The position numbers and the translations under genes were made by a program. A DNA stretch of 33,097 nucleotides from the NCBI GenBank assembly GCA_009783315.1, contig WRHI01000025.1, positions 1 to 33,097 on the forward strand, in the 5' to 3' direction. Within the stretch, counting starts at the first letter, position 1. Every line of letters begins with the position of its first letter. The notes beneath the pieces are model-generated. The model saw only the letters and a program-made list of their open reading frames with translations, had not been told where the DNA came from and did no database searches. Source of the stretch: Peptococcaceae bacterium. Its GTDB lineage: Bacteria > Bacillota > Desulfitobacteriia > Desulfitobacteriales > Syntrophobotulaceae. Positions 7,197 to 15,059 of this stretch are shown piece by piece.

Positions 7197-7703
7197 TCAC
7201 TCCTTCAGGAAATTCCCTTTGTATTCAAGGCCCTGCCTGATTGGGTAGCCCTGCCGGGCAAGGGCGGCGAGCTTCAGCGCCACCAGATTCACGTCGGAAT
7301 CCATGACCCGCGCGACTTGCTCAATGTCCAGTCCGTCATCCAGCAGGGCAAGAATGTCGTCATCCGGCAGAAGGATTTCGGCGGCAAAAACGTTGGCCTC
7401 GTACTCCGGGCGCTCATTCATGTTGTAGATCATAAATTCTTGTAACCATCTATTTTTTGCCATTTCCCGGTGAAGTTGATCGTGACCAAGTTCGTGGGCG
7501 CAGACGATTTTCTGTGTGGGTGGATCAAGGGTGTTGTTGATGACAATGAAGCGGTTGCGTTTGATACAAGCATACATGCCTTTAAGCAAGCCTAGGTCTG
7601 TGAAATAGACTTCCGCTCCTATTTCTTTGGCAATGTGAAATGGGTCGCTGACGCCGCACCGTCTTACAAGCAGACGCGCTTTTGTGATGATGACCCCGTT
7701 CAA
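7197..7703 (-). CDS. ImmA/IrrE-family metallopeptidase
   Basis: 168 aa from TTG 7703, 6 nt after GAGGTG; a GTG at 7712 is an alternative. It carries the zinc motif HELGH (residues 70-74) and a downstream Glu-containing helix (YEANVFAAEILLP), both diagnostic of the ImmA/IrrE family. Known role: site-specific cleavage of XRE-type repressors, as ImmA does to ImmR in ICEBs1 and IrrE does to DdrO in Deinococcus. Its stop overlaps the upstream GTG of the polymerase gene (GTGA), and it lies 30 bp downstream of the XRE repressor gene. The likely substrate is that repressor, giving a LexA-independent switch. Confidence 0.92.
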   Translation of the reverse strand: MNGVIITKARLLVRRCGVSDPFHIAKEIGAEVYFTDLGLLKGMYACIKRNRFIVINNTLDPPTQKIVCAHELGHDQLHREMAKNRWLQEFMIYNMNERPEYEANVFAAEILLPDDDILALLDDGLDIEQVARVMDSDVNLVALKLAALARQGYPIRQGLEYKGNFLKE

Positions 7704-7733
7704 GATGTTCACCTCAATTTGCTGTGGTGTAGG

Positions 7734-8150
7734 CTATTCAACCGCTTCCTGCTTGTATTGTTTGGGGGTGTATTTCTTGTTGTTCTCTTTAGCTTGCCAA
7801 TAAAGCTCGGTAATGGTGCGCAACACTTTGTCTTTGTCTTCTTCGGAGAGTTCGCCGCCGGCAAACAGACCGCCAACTTCGGCAATGAGTGCTTGGACGT
7901 CTTTCATGCTTTGGGTGCCGCCTTTGCTATGGGCGTCCATAACATAATGATCCTCGTCCGATAAGAGAAAGTCGGCGCTCACGTCAAAAAGCTTGGCAAT
8001 TTTGCCGTATATGTCTGTGTTTTTTGGATAAACGCGGCCGGACTCATAGTTTTGAAAAGCGCGGCATGTAACCCCTAGGTCTTTGGCGACCGCTTCTTGG
8101 GTCATGCCAGCGGCCAGCCGGAGCTGTTTGAGTTTTTCGCCAAATAGCAT
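7734..8150 (-). CDS. XRE/Cro-CI family repressor
   Basis: 138 aa from ATG 8150, chosen because AAGGAGAG lies 7 nt upstream; an in-frame extension upstream to 8204 lacks a ribosome binding site and would run into the operator. The HTH spans about residues 5-58 (LKQLRLAAGMTQEAVAKDLGV ...), with the typical YESGRVYP recognition-helix end and a KLFDVSADFLL segment. The C-terminal half is charged and probably serves dimerisation and protease recognition. It is the first gene of the cassette, directly downstream of promoter and palindrome, so autorepression is likely. Confidence 0.92.
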   Translation of the reverse strand: MLFGEKLKQLRLAAGMTQEAVAKDLGVTCRAFQNYESGRVYPKNTDIYGKIAKLFDVSADFLLSDEDHYVMDAHSKGGTQSMKDVQALIAEVGGLFAGGELSEEDKDKVLRTITELYWQAKENNKKYTPKQYKQEAVE

Positions 8151-8202
8151 AGGCAATCTCTCCTTCATCTGAGCCATGGTTGGTTTAGTCATCAGTCCGA
8201 AC

Positions 8203-8218
8203 ACGAATCAACATTCGT
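8203..8218. promoter_or_regulatory. palindromic operator of the repressor-protease-polymerase cassette
   Basis: ACGAATCAACATTCGT: perfect 6-bp arms around a 4-bp centre, starting 8 bp downstream of the -10 box on the minus strand, i.e. over the predicted transcription start. It does not match the Bacillus LexA box (CGAACnnnnGTTCG) at the right spacing. Probable binding site of the XRE repressor. Confidence 0.6.
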
Positions 8219-8225
8219 CACGAAA

Positions 8226-8254
8226 ATAATACCGCGGGTTTGGAGGTTTGTCAA
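8226..8254 (-). promoter_or_regulatory. near-consensus sigma-A promoter of the cassette
   Basis: Minus strand: TTGACA (8249-8254), exactly 17 bp, TATTAT (8226-8231). Such a strong promoter followed at once by a palindrome is the normal design of a tightly repressed inducible operon. Confidence 0.8.
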
Positions 8255-8381
8255 GAGGGTTTTATTAATCCCCTGAATGGCGACACAGCAGGATTTGTCA
8301 AGGATCAGGGTTTGTTTTGGGTGTGCGAAGTGTCAGACGATATGTTAAAATATAAATATATGGGTCATGTGAGGAGGGTAA

Positions 8382-8612
8382 TTGGCTGATAATTATGTCG
8401 TACAAGGAATAATCCCTTTGAAATATCGGACAGACGGCGTTCATATCGCTGTGGCCGCTGTAAACGATTTGGATATGATTATAAGCATGAATTTTCAGCA
8501 TATCGTTAAACGGAAAACGAAATTATCCACTGGAAATATTAATATTCTGAACGGTTATCGTCCTGTGGAAATATGTACCCCAATGGAGGTGAACGAATAT
8601 GAAAGCACCTGA
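8382..8612 (+). pseudogene. PIN-domain protein, C-terminal half only
   Basis: An open frame of 76 codons from TTG 8382, with AGGAGG 4-5 nt upstream and an in-frame TAA immediately before the TTG. The protein reads as the second half of VapC-like PIN proteins: PLKYRTDGVHIAVAAVN, LDMIISMNFQHIV, NGYRPVEICTPMEV. The N-terminal half with the first acidic residue is absent, and full-length relatives are about 150 aa. The normal partner gene is intact and overlaps its end by 14 bp. It is probably a truncated remnant; a catalytically useless but translated fragment is possible because a ribosome binding site is present. Confidence 0.7.
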
Positions 8613-8772
8613 CACAATTGAGCAGGAAGTCAATCGGATTCGGCTCCGTATTTATGAGGAAACTAAAGATATGACTGTTGAGGAACGTGTGGAACGTATA
8701 AACAGGATTGGTGAAAATGCCTCAAAAAAATATGGTTTTAAAATTGTTGCCAACGCAAAAGACCAAAGATAA
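8599..8772 (+). CDS. 57-aa partner of PIN-domain protein
   Basis: ATG 8599 behind AATGGAGGTGAACGA, overlapping the PIN fragment by 14 bp. The product is small, helical and charged (EVNRIRLRIYEETKDMTVEERVERINRIGE). Small proteins with an 'EETK-M--EER' core commonly sit next to this type of PIN gene and may be its antitoxin. The frame is intact although the PIN gene is truncated. Confidence 0.6.
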   Translation: MKAPDTIEQEVNRIRLRIYEETKDMTVEERVERINRIGENASKKYGFKIVANAKDQR

Positions 8773-8980
8773 GAGGTAAGCAGCCTTCCTTTTCTGCTGT
8801 TGTATGTTTCCGGGATGAACCATAACTTTTGTGCCATGATGGAGATAACAGGCTGAAACGGTTGACCTGTTGCTGAGCCAGTTACCTTAATTTTACCCCG
8901 ACAGAGGAAACTGTCAAATACTGGATTTTTCGCATAAACTACCTTAGCCCCATTAAAAAAATAATGGAAGGGAGTTTAAT

Positions 8981-9943
8981 TTGACCATGAAAATCGAAAC
9001 CCGCTTATCTCCGAATCGCCAAATCGGAGAACTGAAATCCCCCAAAGCCATCATGCTTCATCACACAGGAGGCGGCACCTACCAGAGCAACATCAACCAT
9101 TTTCTGAACGCAACCAGCCACGTCTCCTGTCATTATCTGATCGGCAAAAACGGCGAATGCGCCAGGATCGCCAATGATGAAGACAGAGCTTGGCATGCCG
9201 GAACCGGCAGAGCTCTGACCCTATCCAACGGCTTTGTGATTCCCGAAAATATGGGCAACGACTATTGCTTCGGCATTTTTCTTGTTAATGCCGGCGACAA
9301 CAGGGATCCCTACACCATGGCGCAATATCTGACCCTTGACACTTTGATTGCCTCCCTGAGATTGCGCTACGGCGCGCTCCCCATCATTGACCACAAAATG
9401 TACAGCTCCGGCAAAATCGATATGGGCGCGAACTTCCCTCTCAGCAACTATATCCGTTATGGCCGCAGATACCCGTTGTGCCCTTATGCCGAACCCGCAG
9501 CCACCTTGCGCTCAGGTATGAACGACGCCGGCGTGAAATGGCTCCAATGGCATTTGAGCGTCAAAGGCTATTCCCTGGTGATTGACGGTATTTTCGGGCC
9601 CAACACCCTGGCCGCTGTACGCGCCTTCCAAGGCAGCAACGGTCTTGTCGTAGACGGACTCGTTGGCCCCCTCACCAAAAACAAGCTCAAAGAAGGCATC
9701 GCCAAATGCCCTTACAGCGAACCCGCGAACACCTTGGGATCAGGCGCGAAAGGTTCCGGCGTCCAATGGATTCAATGGCATCTCAACCTGAGAGGTTATG
9801 ACCTGGCCACCGACGGCGTTTTCGGCCCGCTTACCCTAGCGGCAGCCCGCGATTTCCAAAGCAAAAGCGGCCTCACAGTCGATGGACTTGTGGGACCGCT
9901 CACCCGAAACAAATTAAAAGCAGACATGTATTTTTCTCTCTAA
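8981..9943 (+). CDS. N-acetylmuramoyl-L-alanine amidase with two peptidoglycan-binding domains
   Basis: 320 aa from TTG 8981 (GGAAGGGAG 6 nt upstream); ATG 8987 is a close alternative. An Amidase_2/PGRP domain covers about 15-155: MLHHTGGG with a zinc-ligand His, HYLIGKNGE, and DHKMYSSGKIDMG with the second His and catalytic region. Two PG_binding_1 repeats follow (about 178-236 and 257-314), each ending DGLVGPLT-NKL. It cleaves the lactyl-alanine bond of peptidoglycan. No signal peptide or membrane segment is present, as in phage or PBSX-type endolysins that need a holin or lysis. Its TAA stop overlaps the stop codon of minE on the other strand. Confidence 0.92.
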   Translation: MTMKIETRLSPNRQIGELKSPKAIMLHHTGGGTYQSNINHFLNATSHVSCHYLIGKNGECARIANDEDRAWHAGTGRALTLSNGFVIPENMGNDYCFGIFLVNAGDNRDPYTMAQYLTLDTLIASLRLRYGALPIIDHKMYSSGKIDMGANFPLSNYIRYGRRYPLCPYAEPAATLRSGMNDAGVKWLQWHLSVKGYSLVIDGIFGPNTLAAVRAFQGSNGLVVDGLVGPLTKNKLKEGIAKCPYSEPANTLGSGAKGSGVQWIQWHLNLRGYDLATDGVFGPLTLAAARDFQSKSGLTVDGLVGPLTRNKLKADMYFSL

Positions 9944-10242
9944 GAGATATTCTCCGCATAATTCCGATTAAGCTTAATAATCGGAAACGTCGCCACCAAT
10001 CGGACTTCCTTGTCAGTTTGCTCCAAACAAGCCACAGACGCCACCTCATCCACCTGCATATAATGAGACAACGTCTGCAGCAGCTCCTCCTTCAGTTTAT
10101 CCATCATCACAGGCGAAATCGTAGCTCGATCATGTACCAAAACCAGACGGAGTCTGTCCCGGGCTTGAGCCCGGCTGCCGGCTGGCTCTTTTTTTTGTTT
10201 GGGCGCGGCGAACTTCTTGGCAAACGAATCCCATAATTTCAT
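9940..10242 (-). CDS. minE: cell division topological specificity factor MinE
   Basis: 100 aa from ATG 10242, nine nt after AAGGAGG. The N-terminal amphipathic segment KLWDSFAKKF is followed by the MinE core ARDRLRLVLVHDRATISP and a KEELLQTLSHYMQVD stretch, closely matching the family. Known role: stimulates MinD ATPase and drives Min oscillation to place the division septum. It lies 30 bp after minD and converges tail-to-tail with the amidase gene. Confidence 0.92.
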   Translation of the reverse strand: MKLWDSFAKKFAAPKQKKEPAGSRAQARDRLRLVLVHDRATISPVMMDKLKEELLQTLSHYMQVDEVASVACLEQTDKEVRLVATFPIIKLNRNYAENIS

Positions 10243-10277
10243 GTTCAATATCCTCCTTCGGCTCTTCGGCTGCCGGA

Positions 10278-11072
10278 CTAATTAACCCCGATAATCTTTT
10301 TCAGCCGGCCAAAAAATCCAGGTTTCATCTCAAAATTCATCAAAGCCACTTCTTCTCCCTGGATGCGGCGCGCAATCCGGCGATAAGCTTCTCCCGCCCC
10401 CCAGCCATTCTCCATAACGGCAGGTTCCCCGCGGTTCGTCGACACAACAATCTTTTCATCCTCCGGAACAACCCCCAGCAAATCGATCGCCAGAATATCG
10501 ATAACATCCTCAATCTCCATCATGTCGCCCTGCCGCGCCATCCGGGGGCGGAACCGGTTGATGATCAGCTTGGCGTCACGCAGCCCGCTGGTCTCCAGCA
10601 AACCGATCACTCTGTCGGCGTCACGGACGGCACTGACTTCCGGCGTTGTCACAACAATCGCCCTCTCCGCACCGGCAATAGCGTTATAGAATCCGCGCTC
10701 AATACCCGCCGGACAGTCCACCACAACATAATCAAAATTCTCTTTCAGTTCCTCGCACAACGCCTTCATTTCCTCAGGACGTACCGAATTCTTGTCTTTG
10801 GTTTGGGCCGCCGGCATCAGAAAGAGATTCCCGAAACGCTTGTCTCTGATCAACGCCTGCTTATAGCGGCAGTTCCCCGTGATGACGTCAACCAAATCAT
10901 AGACGATGCGATTCTCCAGCCCCAAAATCACATCCAGATTCCGCAGCCCAATGTCGGTGTCAATCAGCACCACCTTCTGCCCCGAAAAGGACAGCGCGGT
11001 TCCAATGTTAGCTGTTGTCGTTGTCTTTCCGACACCGCCTTTGCCGGAAGTCACCACAATAATTTCTCCCAT
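10278..11072 (-). CDS. minD: septum site-determining ATPase MinD
   Basis: 264 aa from ATG 11072; an in-frame TTG two codons upstream is closer to AGGAAAGG and could be used. Deviant Walker A GKGGVGKTT lies at residues 10-18, followed by LIDTDIGLRNLD and VVVDCPAG. The C-terminal amphipathic membrane-targeting helix ends GFFGRLKKIIGVN. It belongs to the ParA/MinD ATPase group that binds membrane, recruits MinC to block FtsZ and is cycled by MinE. The usual upstream minC is not present. Confidence 0.96.
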   Translation of the reverse strand: MGEIIVVTSGKGGVGKTTTTANIGTALSFSGQKVVLIDTDIGLRNLDVILGLENRIVYDLVDVITGNCRYKQALIRDKRFGNLFLMPAAQTKDKNSVRPEEMKALCEELKENFDYVVVDCPAGIERGFYNAIAGAERAIVVTTPEVSAVRDADRVIGLLETSGLRDAKLIINRFRPRMARQGDMMEIEDVIDILAIDLLGVVPEDEKIVVSTNRGEPAVMENGWGAGEAYRRIARRIQGEEVALMNFEMKPGFFGRLKKIIGVN

Positions 11073-11137
11073 ACCCAAGCCTGCCTTTCCTTGCTCCTCT
11101 AACGCCCGGCCTCCATTTTAAAAAATCATTGCAGTGG

Positions 11138-11154
11138 ACTTTGATCATCAAAGT
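11138..11154. promoter_or_regulatory. palindrome upstream of minD
   Basis: ACTTTGAT-C-ATCAAAGT: perfect 8-bp arms around one base, 66 bp upstream of the minD ATG in the mrdA-minD gap of about 290 bp. It could be an operator; no factor can be named. Confidence 0.4.
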
Positions 11155-11253
11155 TGGCCAACGCATTATGCTCTATTCGCCCAACAATTCTACATTTTTA
11201 ATTGTGTTTCCTTTCCAAATATTGAAAAACCGCAGACCAAATTCCCTGATTAT

Positions 11254-11352
11254 TCACGGGTTTCCTGGGATTTTCAACTTATGACGGCGCGTTTCATCGC
11301 CAGATGCGCCATCTGTGGAAGATCTCTGAAAATCGTCCATAACAAAACCCAT
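11254..11352 (-). CDS. 32-codon open frame in the expected minC position
   Basis: An ATG at 11352 nine nt after GAGGG, just past the mrdA stop, opens a 32-codon frame that is charged and ends HKLKIPGNP. MinC proteins begin with a short beta strand of type V-I-K-G, so this could be the dying 5' end of minC; after the stop the same frame stays open for about 26 more codons with no recognisable match. I regard it as a weak candidate remnant only. Confidence 0.2.
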   Translation of the reverse strand: MGFVMDDFQRSSTDGASGDETRRHKLKIPGNP

Positions 11353-11364
11353 AAAAGGCGACCC

Positions 11365-13539
11365 TCACCAACCAAAATAGCTCCGAAAAACCGATTTCGC
11401 CACACGTCCCGCCGTATCTCCGCCCGCGCCGCCGTACTCTATCAGAACCGACACAGCGATCTCCGGATCATCATAAGGCGCGAAAGCCACAAACATACCA
11501 TTGTAATAACTCGGCCCCGTCTTATTGCCCACTTGGGCCGTCCCCGTCTTGCCGCCGCCCGAAAACTTCGGCATATCCGCAAACACAAACGCCGCTGTCC
11601 CCTCCCCCTTGGTCACCAAAGACATAGCCTCTTTTACCGCGGCCAGATTCTCGGAAGAAACCGACACCCGGTTGAGCACTTCCGGCTCGAACCCCTTAAT
11701 AACCTCTCCCGTCTGGGTATCAACAATCTTGTCAACAACTTGTGGTTTATAAAGAGTGCCGCCGTTGGCGATAACAGCCACATAGTTGGCCAACTGCAAC
11801 AACGTATTCGCGTTGTATCCCTGACCAATGGAATTGTTAAAACTGTCCGAAAGCCGCCAATCCACATAGAATTCGCTGTTGGCTTCATATTCAGCTGTAA
11901 TCGCGCTCATTTCGCCCTTCTTTTGGACCTCAAGAAGGGATCTCTCCTCCGCACCCTGGAGCTGACCCAGCGCCTCCTCATACTTGTCCTCAACACTTTG
12001 CAGCGCCTCCCGATAGGCCGCCTCATAGTCCGGACCAAAATGCGTTCTCTTCCAGGCCGGCGACGGCGCAATGCCGGCCACTTCTCCGGGCAGATCAATC
12101 CCGGATAGCACACCAAACCCGAACTCATGGCCGATTTTTTTCATATACTCAGGATCCTGATCAAAAACCTGCCGCCCCATATTTTGAAAATAAATATTGC
12201 ACGATTTGGCCATACCGCGATAAAGATTAACCCAACCGAAATTGTTGCCGCCCCATTCGGCCACAGCCTGAGCCTGCACACCCCAAGGCCCCAGCGAAGA
12301 CAAAGCGTCATAAACCTTATCCTCAGGCGTCATGATCCCCAGCTGCAAAGCCGACGACGCCACCAGCATCTTGTAAACCGACCCGGGGGGATATGTGTCC
12401 ATAATAGCCCGGTTTTTGGTTGCGGCTTCTGCTCCGGTAAAATACCTGGACGCTGTCTCATCAGACACAACCCCCACCAACTCGTTGGGATCCATGTAGG
12501 GCTTCGAAGCCATCGCCAGGATCTTTCCCGTCTTGACTTCCATGACCACGGCGGCGCCAACACCTGCCTTAGGATAAGTCCCCCTCACCCGCGCAATAAC
12601 CTCATCAAGGCTTCTTTCCACATCCCTCTGTAAAGGGGCGTCCAGAGTTAAATAAACCGTATGACCGATCCGGGGCTCCTCAACCACCGTCCGTGAAACC
12701 GGCCTCCCTTGTTGGTCAATCTCCACCTTATCCAAGCCCTCGCGGCCACGCAGCCAATGATCAAAGCTCTTTTCCACGCCCATTTTGCCGACCAAATCCC
12801 CTTGACTATACATGAAGCCGGCATCGCTACTAACATCGCTGTCATCGCTGTCGTTCTCTTCATGGCTGCCTTGGGCAATCACCGCCTGGGCGGCGTCGTC
12901 AAACTCCCGCCGCACCAGAAGCTCTTCTTGGATCTCAAGTTCCTCCTGACTGATCTCGCGCACATATCCCAGAACCTGACCCATCAAAGTCCCCTCGGGG
13001 TAACCCCTCTTGGCCAACGGCTCCACGCGCACGCCCGGCAGCTCGTCGCCGTGTTCGGCTATCAAGGCGCGCAAAGACTCCGGCACATCTTCCAAAACAA
13101 CCACAGAGTTATAAGTCTTCCACTGTTGATTGCGGATCATAACACAGATGTCCTCGGCAATAAGTTCGGCTGATTGCTGCGGATAAGGCCAATATGGTTT
13201 TATGTACCGCGCCAGAAGCTTGACGGTATCCTGCCATGCTCCCTCCTGGTTTTGCAGTTGAATCCAATCCAGCACCAAAGCCATATCAGAAATACTCTTC
13301 GCCAGAACAACGCCATTTCTATCAACAATTGGACCCCGAATCGTCGAAGTCGCCGCCGGCTTCACAATATTGCCCAAAGCCTTTTCCGCGTAATACTCGG
13401 TGTTAACAATCTGCACCCGCCATAAATTGAACTCCAGCAGCAAAAACATCAGAACACAGAACAGCCCCAGCCCCGTCATACGTTTATGGGCAACGCTCCC
13501 CGGTTCTTGTTGTTTGTTATCAATGACTTTGTGTTTCAA
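11365..13539 (-). CDS. mrdA: elongation-specific transpeptidase PBP2 (MrdA)
   Basis: 724 aa from TTG 13539 (GGAG 9 nt upstream). One membrane anchor lies at about 24-45, then the dimerisation domain (RGPIVDRNGVVLAKS at 68-82). The transpeptidase domain has S387-V-Y-K390 in PPGSVYK, S446-C-N448 and K664-T-G. It crosslinks peptidoglycan during elongation with MreBCD/RodA. Two insertions are unusual: an acidic run (ENDSDDSDVSSD, about 228-239) in the N-terminal domain, and an Ala/Glu-rich coiled-coil-like stretch (about 503-555) between SxN and KTG. Both may come from repeat expansion. It follows mreD by 78 bp. Confidence 0.95.
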   Translation of the reverse strand: MKHKVIDNKQQEPGSVAHKRMTGLGLFCVLMFLLLEFNLWRVQIVNTEYYAEKALGNIVKPAATSTIRGPIVDRNGVVLAKSISDMALVLDWIQLQNQEGAWQDTVKLLARYIKPYWPYPQQSAELIAEDICVMIRNQQWKTYNSVVVLEDVPESLRALIAEHGDELPGVRVEPLAKRGYPEGTLMGQVLGYVREISQEELEIQEELLVRREFDDAAQAVIAQGSHEENDSDDSDVSSDAGFMYSQGDLVGKMGVEKSFDHWLRGREGLDKVEIDQQGRPVSRTVVEEPRIGHTVYLTLDAPLQRDVERSLDEVIARVRGTYPKAGVGAAVVMEVKTGKILAMASKPYMDPNELVGVVSDETASRYFTGAEAATKNRAIMDTYPPGSVYKMLVASSALQLGIMTPEDKVYDALSSLGPWGVQAQAVAEWGGNNFGWVNLYRGMAKSCNIYFQNMGRQVFDQDPEYMKKIGHEFGFGVLSGIDLPGEVAGIAPSPAWKRTHFGPDYEAAYREALQSVEDKYEEALGQLQGAEERSLLEVQKKGEMSAITAEYEANSEFYVDWRLSDSFNNSIGQGYNANTLLQLANYVAVIANGGTLYKPQVVDKIVDTQTGEVIKGFEPEVLNRVSVSSENLAAVKEAMSLVTKGEGTAAFVFADMPKFSGGGKTGTAQVGNKTGPSYYNGMFVAFAPYDDPEIAVSVLIEYGGAGGDTAGRVAKSVFRSYFGW

Positions 13540-13590
13540 CCTGCTTCACTCCGTGACATTCGTCTTCGTACTCCGTTAAATTCTTCTCCC

Positions 13591-13634
13591 GATCCTCAAT
13601 TAGGATGAGGATCAGGATTAACCAAGATCAGGAT
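13591..13634. repeat. hairpin and direct repeat at the mreD stop codon
   Basis: GATCCTCA (13591-13598) pairs with TGAGGATC (13606-13613) around a 7-nt loop, just beyond the mreD stop. A 9-bp direct repeat, GATCAGGAT, occurs at 13610-13618 and 13626-13634 and spans the stop codon. There is no U-run, so this is not a clear terminator. Confidence 0.5.
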
Positions 13635-14130
13635 AAAGAGGTTCCGCGCGGAAAATCCTCCGGACAAAGAGACGGCGAACCAGTGGAAACGTCAGCGGCG
13701 TCAACAAAGTGTTGTACAGAGAAACACCAAGAACAACTTTAACGGTCGCCGCCAAAGGTTGAGCAGCCCCCGCCAGCGCAGCCAATAAAACCATAATGGT
13801 CTGCCCGGCCAGCGTCACGGCCAAAACCAGCGCGGTCACCGGCAGGATTCTCCCCTTATCCCAGCCTTTCTGCAGCCGGATGCAGATAAGCGCCGTGGCA
13901 CAAAGGGTAAACGTATAGTGTCCGATGGCGCTGCCCATGTAAAGATCAGTCAAGAACCCCATCACAAACGCTCCCAGCAAAGCGCCGCGTGGTTGGGAAT
14001 ACAGAGACAGATAAATCAACCAAAGCATCATTAAGTCAGGCCGGATCCCCCATGGCGACAGATAAAAGAACACCGTGCCCGGCGCAATCAAGGCGACTAT
14101 GAATATAAGCGCCAATAGTAAATATCTCAT
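13618..14130 (-). CDS. mreD: rod shape-determining membrane protein MreD
   Basis: 170 aa, very hydrophobic with five or six membrane segments. The start MRYLLLALIFIVALIAPGTVF and the downstream GIRPDLMMLWLIYLSLYSQPRGALLGAFVMGFLTDLY pattern (spread over about 30-65) are typical MreD. Known role: membrane part of the elongasome with MreC and PBP2. There is no clear Shine-Dalgarno before ATG 14130. A TTGACA box at about 14157-14162 hints at a local promoter, but no well-spaced -10 follows. It is unusual in being separated from mreC by 5.4 kb. Confidence 0.9.
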   Translation of the reverse strand: MRYLLLALIFIVALIAPGTVFFYLSPWGIRPDLMMLWLIYLSLYSQPRGALLGAFVMGFLTDLYMGSAIGHYTFTLCATALICIRLQKGWDKGRILPVTALVLAVTLAGQTIMVLLAALAGAAQPLAATVKVVLGVSLYNTLLTPLTFPLVRRLFVRRIFRAEPLYPDLG

Positions 14131-14183
14131 AATATGTAGTATAATATGCCTGATTTTGTCAACAGGTAAACATGTTTCTTCTG

Positions 14184-14936
14184 TCAGTTGTCGCCATCCG
14201 TATCAATTCTGTCAAAAGGCAGACTGTTCAAAACATCGATGGTTCGTTCCGCCAGCACACCTATATTCCTTGTACCCTGCAGAATAAGCCGGCCACTCTC
14301 ATCCGCATAGCGGGCGAGAAACGCCAATTCCGGGATGAGTTCCGCGTATCCGTGATTTTTGGAAACAAGATCCAGATTCCTTGCCAATATTTTAGTATAA
14401 AATCCGAACCGGCCCGCGGCTTTCTGCAGTCTGTCAAGTTCTGTCCGGACACGTTTGACATCCAGTCTGCTCACGACACTCGCCTCTTCTCGTTCCGAAA
14501 TATCTTTTTCCGGCATCGGCGGCAACGGCGGCAGCTCTTGCGTAATTCTCTTGCCTTCTCTCTCAGCCCGTTTAAGAATGCGAATTCTGTCATATATGAG
14601 CTTATCATAATAGCGAAAAATCTGCTGTACAGCTGTGTCCTGACTCAAAACAGCGATAGCCGCCGGAACAGCGGTAGGCGTCTCACGGCAAATCTTTTCC
14701 AACAAATCCAAAGAGTTTTTGAGCACATCAATCACCGGCGCCGCCATCTCTTGCTCCAAGGTTTCAATATAGGCTCTATGTTCATCGGCAAACTCATCCT
14801 CCGGCTCGATCGACCTGAGAATATGAAGAGTCACCGGCGCGATAATATGGAAGAGCTCAATAGGCCGGATATTCTTTCTCAGATCTTCAATATCATTTAA
14901 AACGCGATACGCGTTCAGATCGGCCAGTTTTGCCAT
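14184..14936 (-). CDS. unknown 250-aa helical cytosolic protein
   Basis: ATG 14936 behind AAGGAAGGAATTC. There is no signal peptide and no membrane segment. It is rich in charged helices (DIEDLRKNIRPIEL ...), with a Pro-rich interruption (ELPPLPPMPEKD, about 134-145) separating two helical halves. I do not recognise the family. It is the last gene of the cassette inserted between mreC and mreD, 123 bp after the ABC ATPase, and could either belong to that cassette or be an unrelated gene carried with it. Confidence 0.75.
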   Translation of the reverse strand: MAKLADLNAYRVLNDIEDLRKNIRPIELFHIIAPVTLHILRSIEPEDEFADEHRAYIETLEQEMAAPVIDVLKNSLDLLEKICRETPTAVPAAIAVLSQDTAVQQIFRYYDKLIYDRIRILKRAEREGKRITQELPPLPPMPEKDISEREEASVVSRLDVKRVRTELDRLQKAAGRFGFYTKILARNLDLVSKNHGYAELIPELAFLARYADESGRLILQGTRNIGVLAERTIDVLNSLPFDRIDTDGDN

Positions 14937-15059
14937 TTGAATTCCTTCCTTTTGTTGTTCTTGGTACTATTCTACAACAGATTTGCCGGCAACACCATCC
15001 AAAAACTATTCTCACTTATACAAATATTACCCAAGAAAGCATAACGCGTCATTTTCTCA

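Noticed and set aside
8201-8220. LexA-type SOS box in front of the XRE cassette
   Set aside because: CGAAC is present next to the palindrome, but the partner GTTCG at the LexA spacing is not; the 6-4-6 palindrome fits an XRE operator better.
8773-8980. tRNA or small RNA between the 57-aa gene and the amidase
   Set aside because: No cloverleaf, only a 5-bp stem (AGCAG/CTGCT); possible promoter boxes are poorly spaced.
11134-12108. Long plus-strand open frame of 324 codons opposite mrdA
   Set aside because: It is rich in Arg/His/Pro, has no ribosome binding site and lies antisense to the well-supported mrdA gene.
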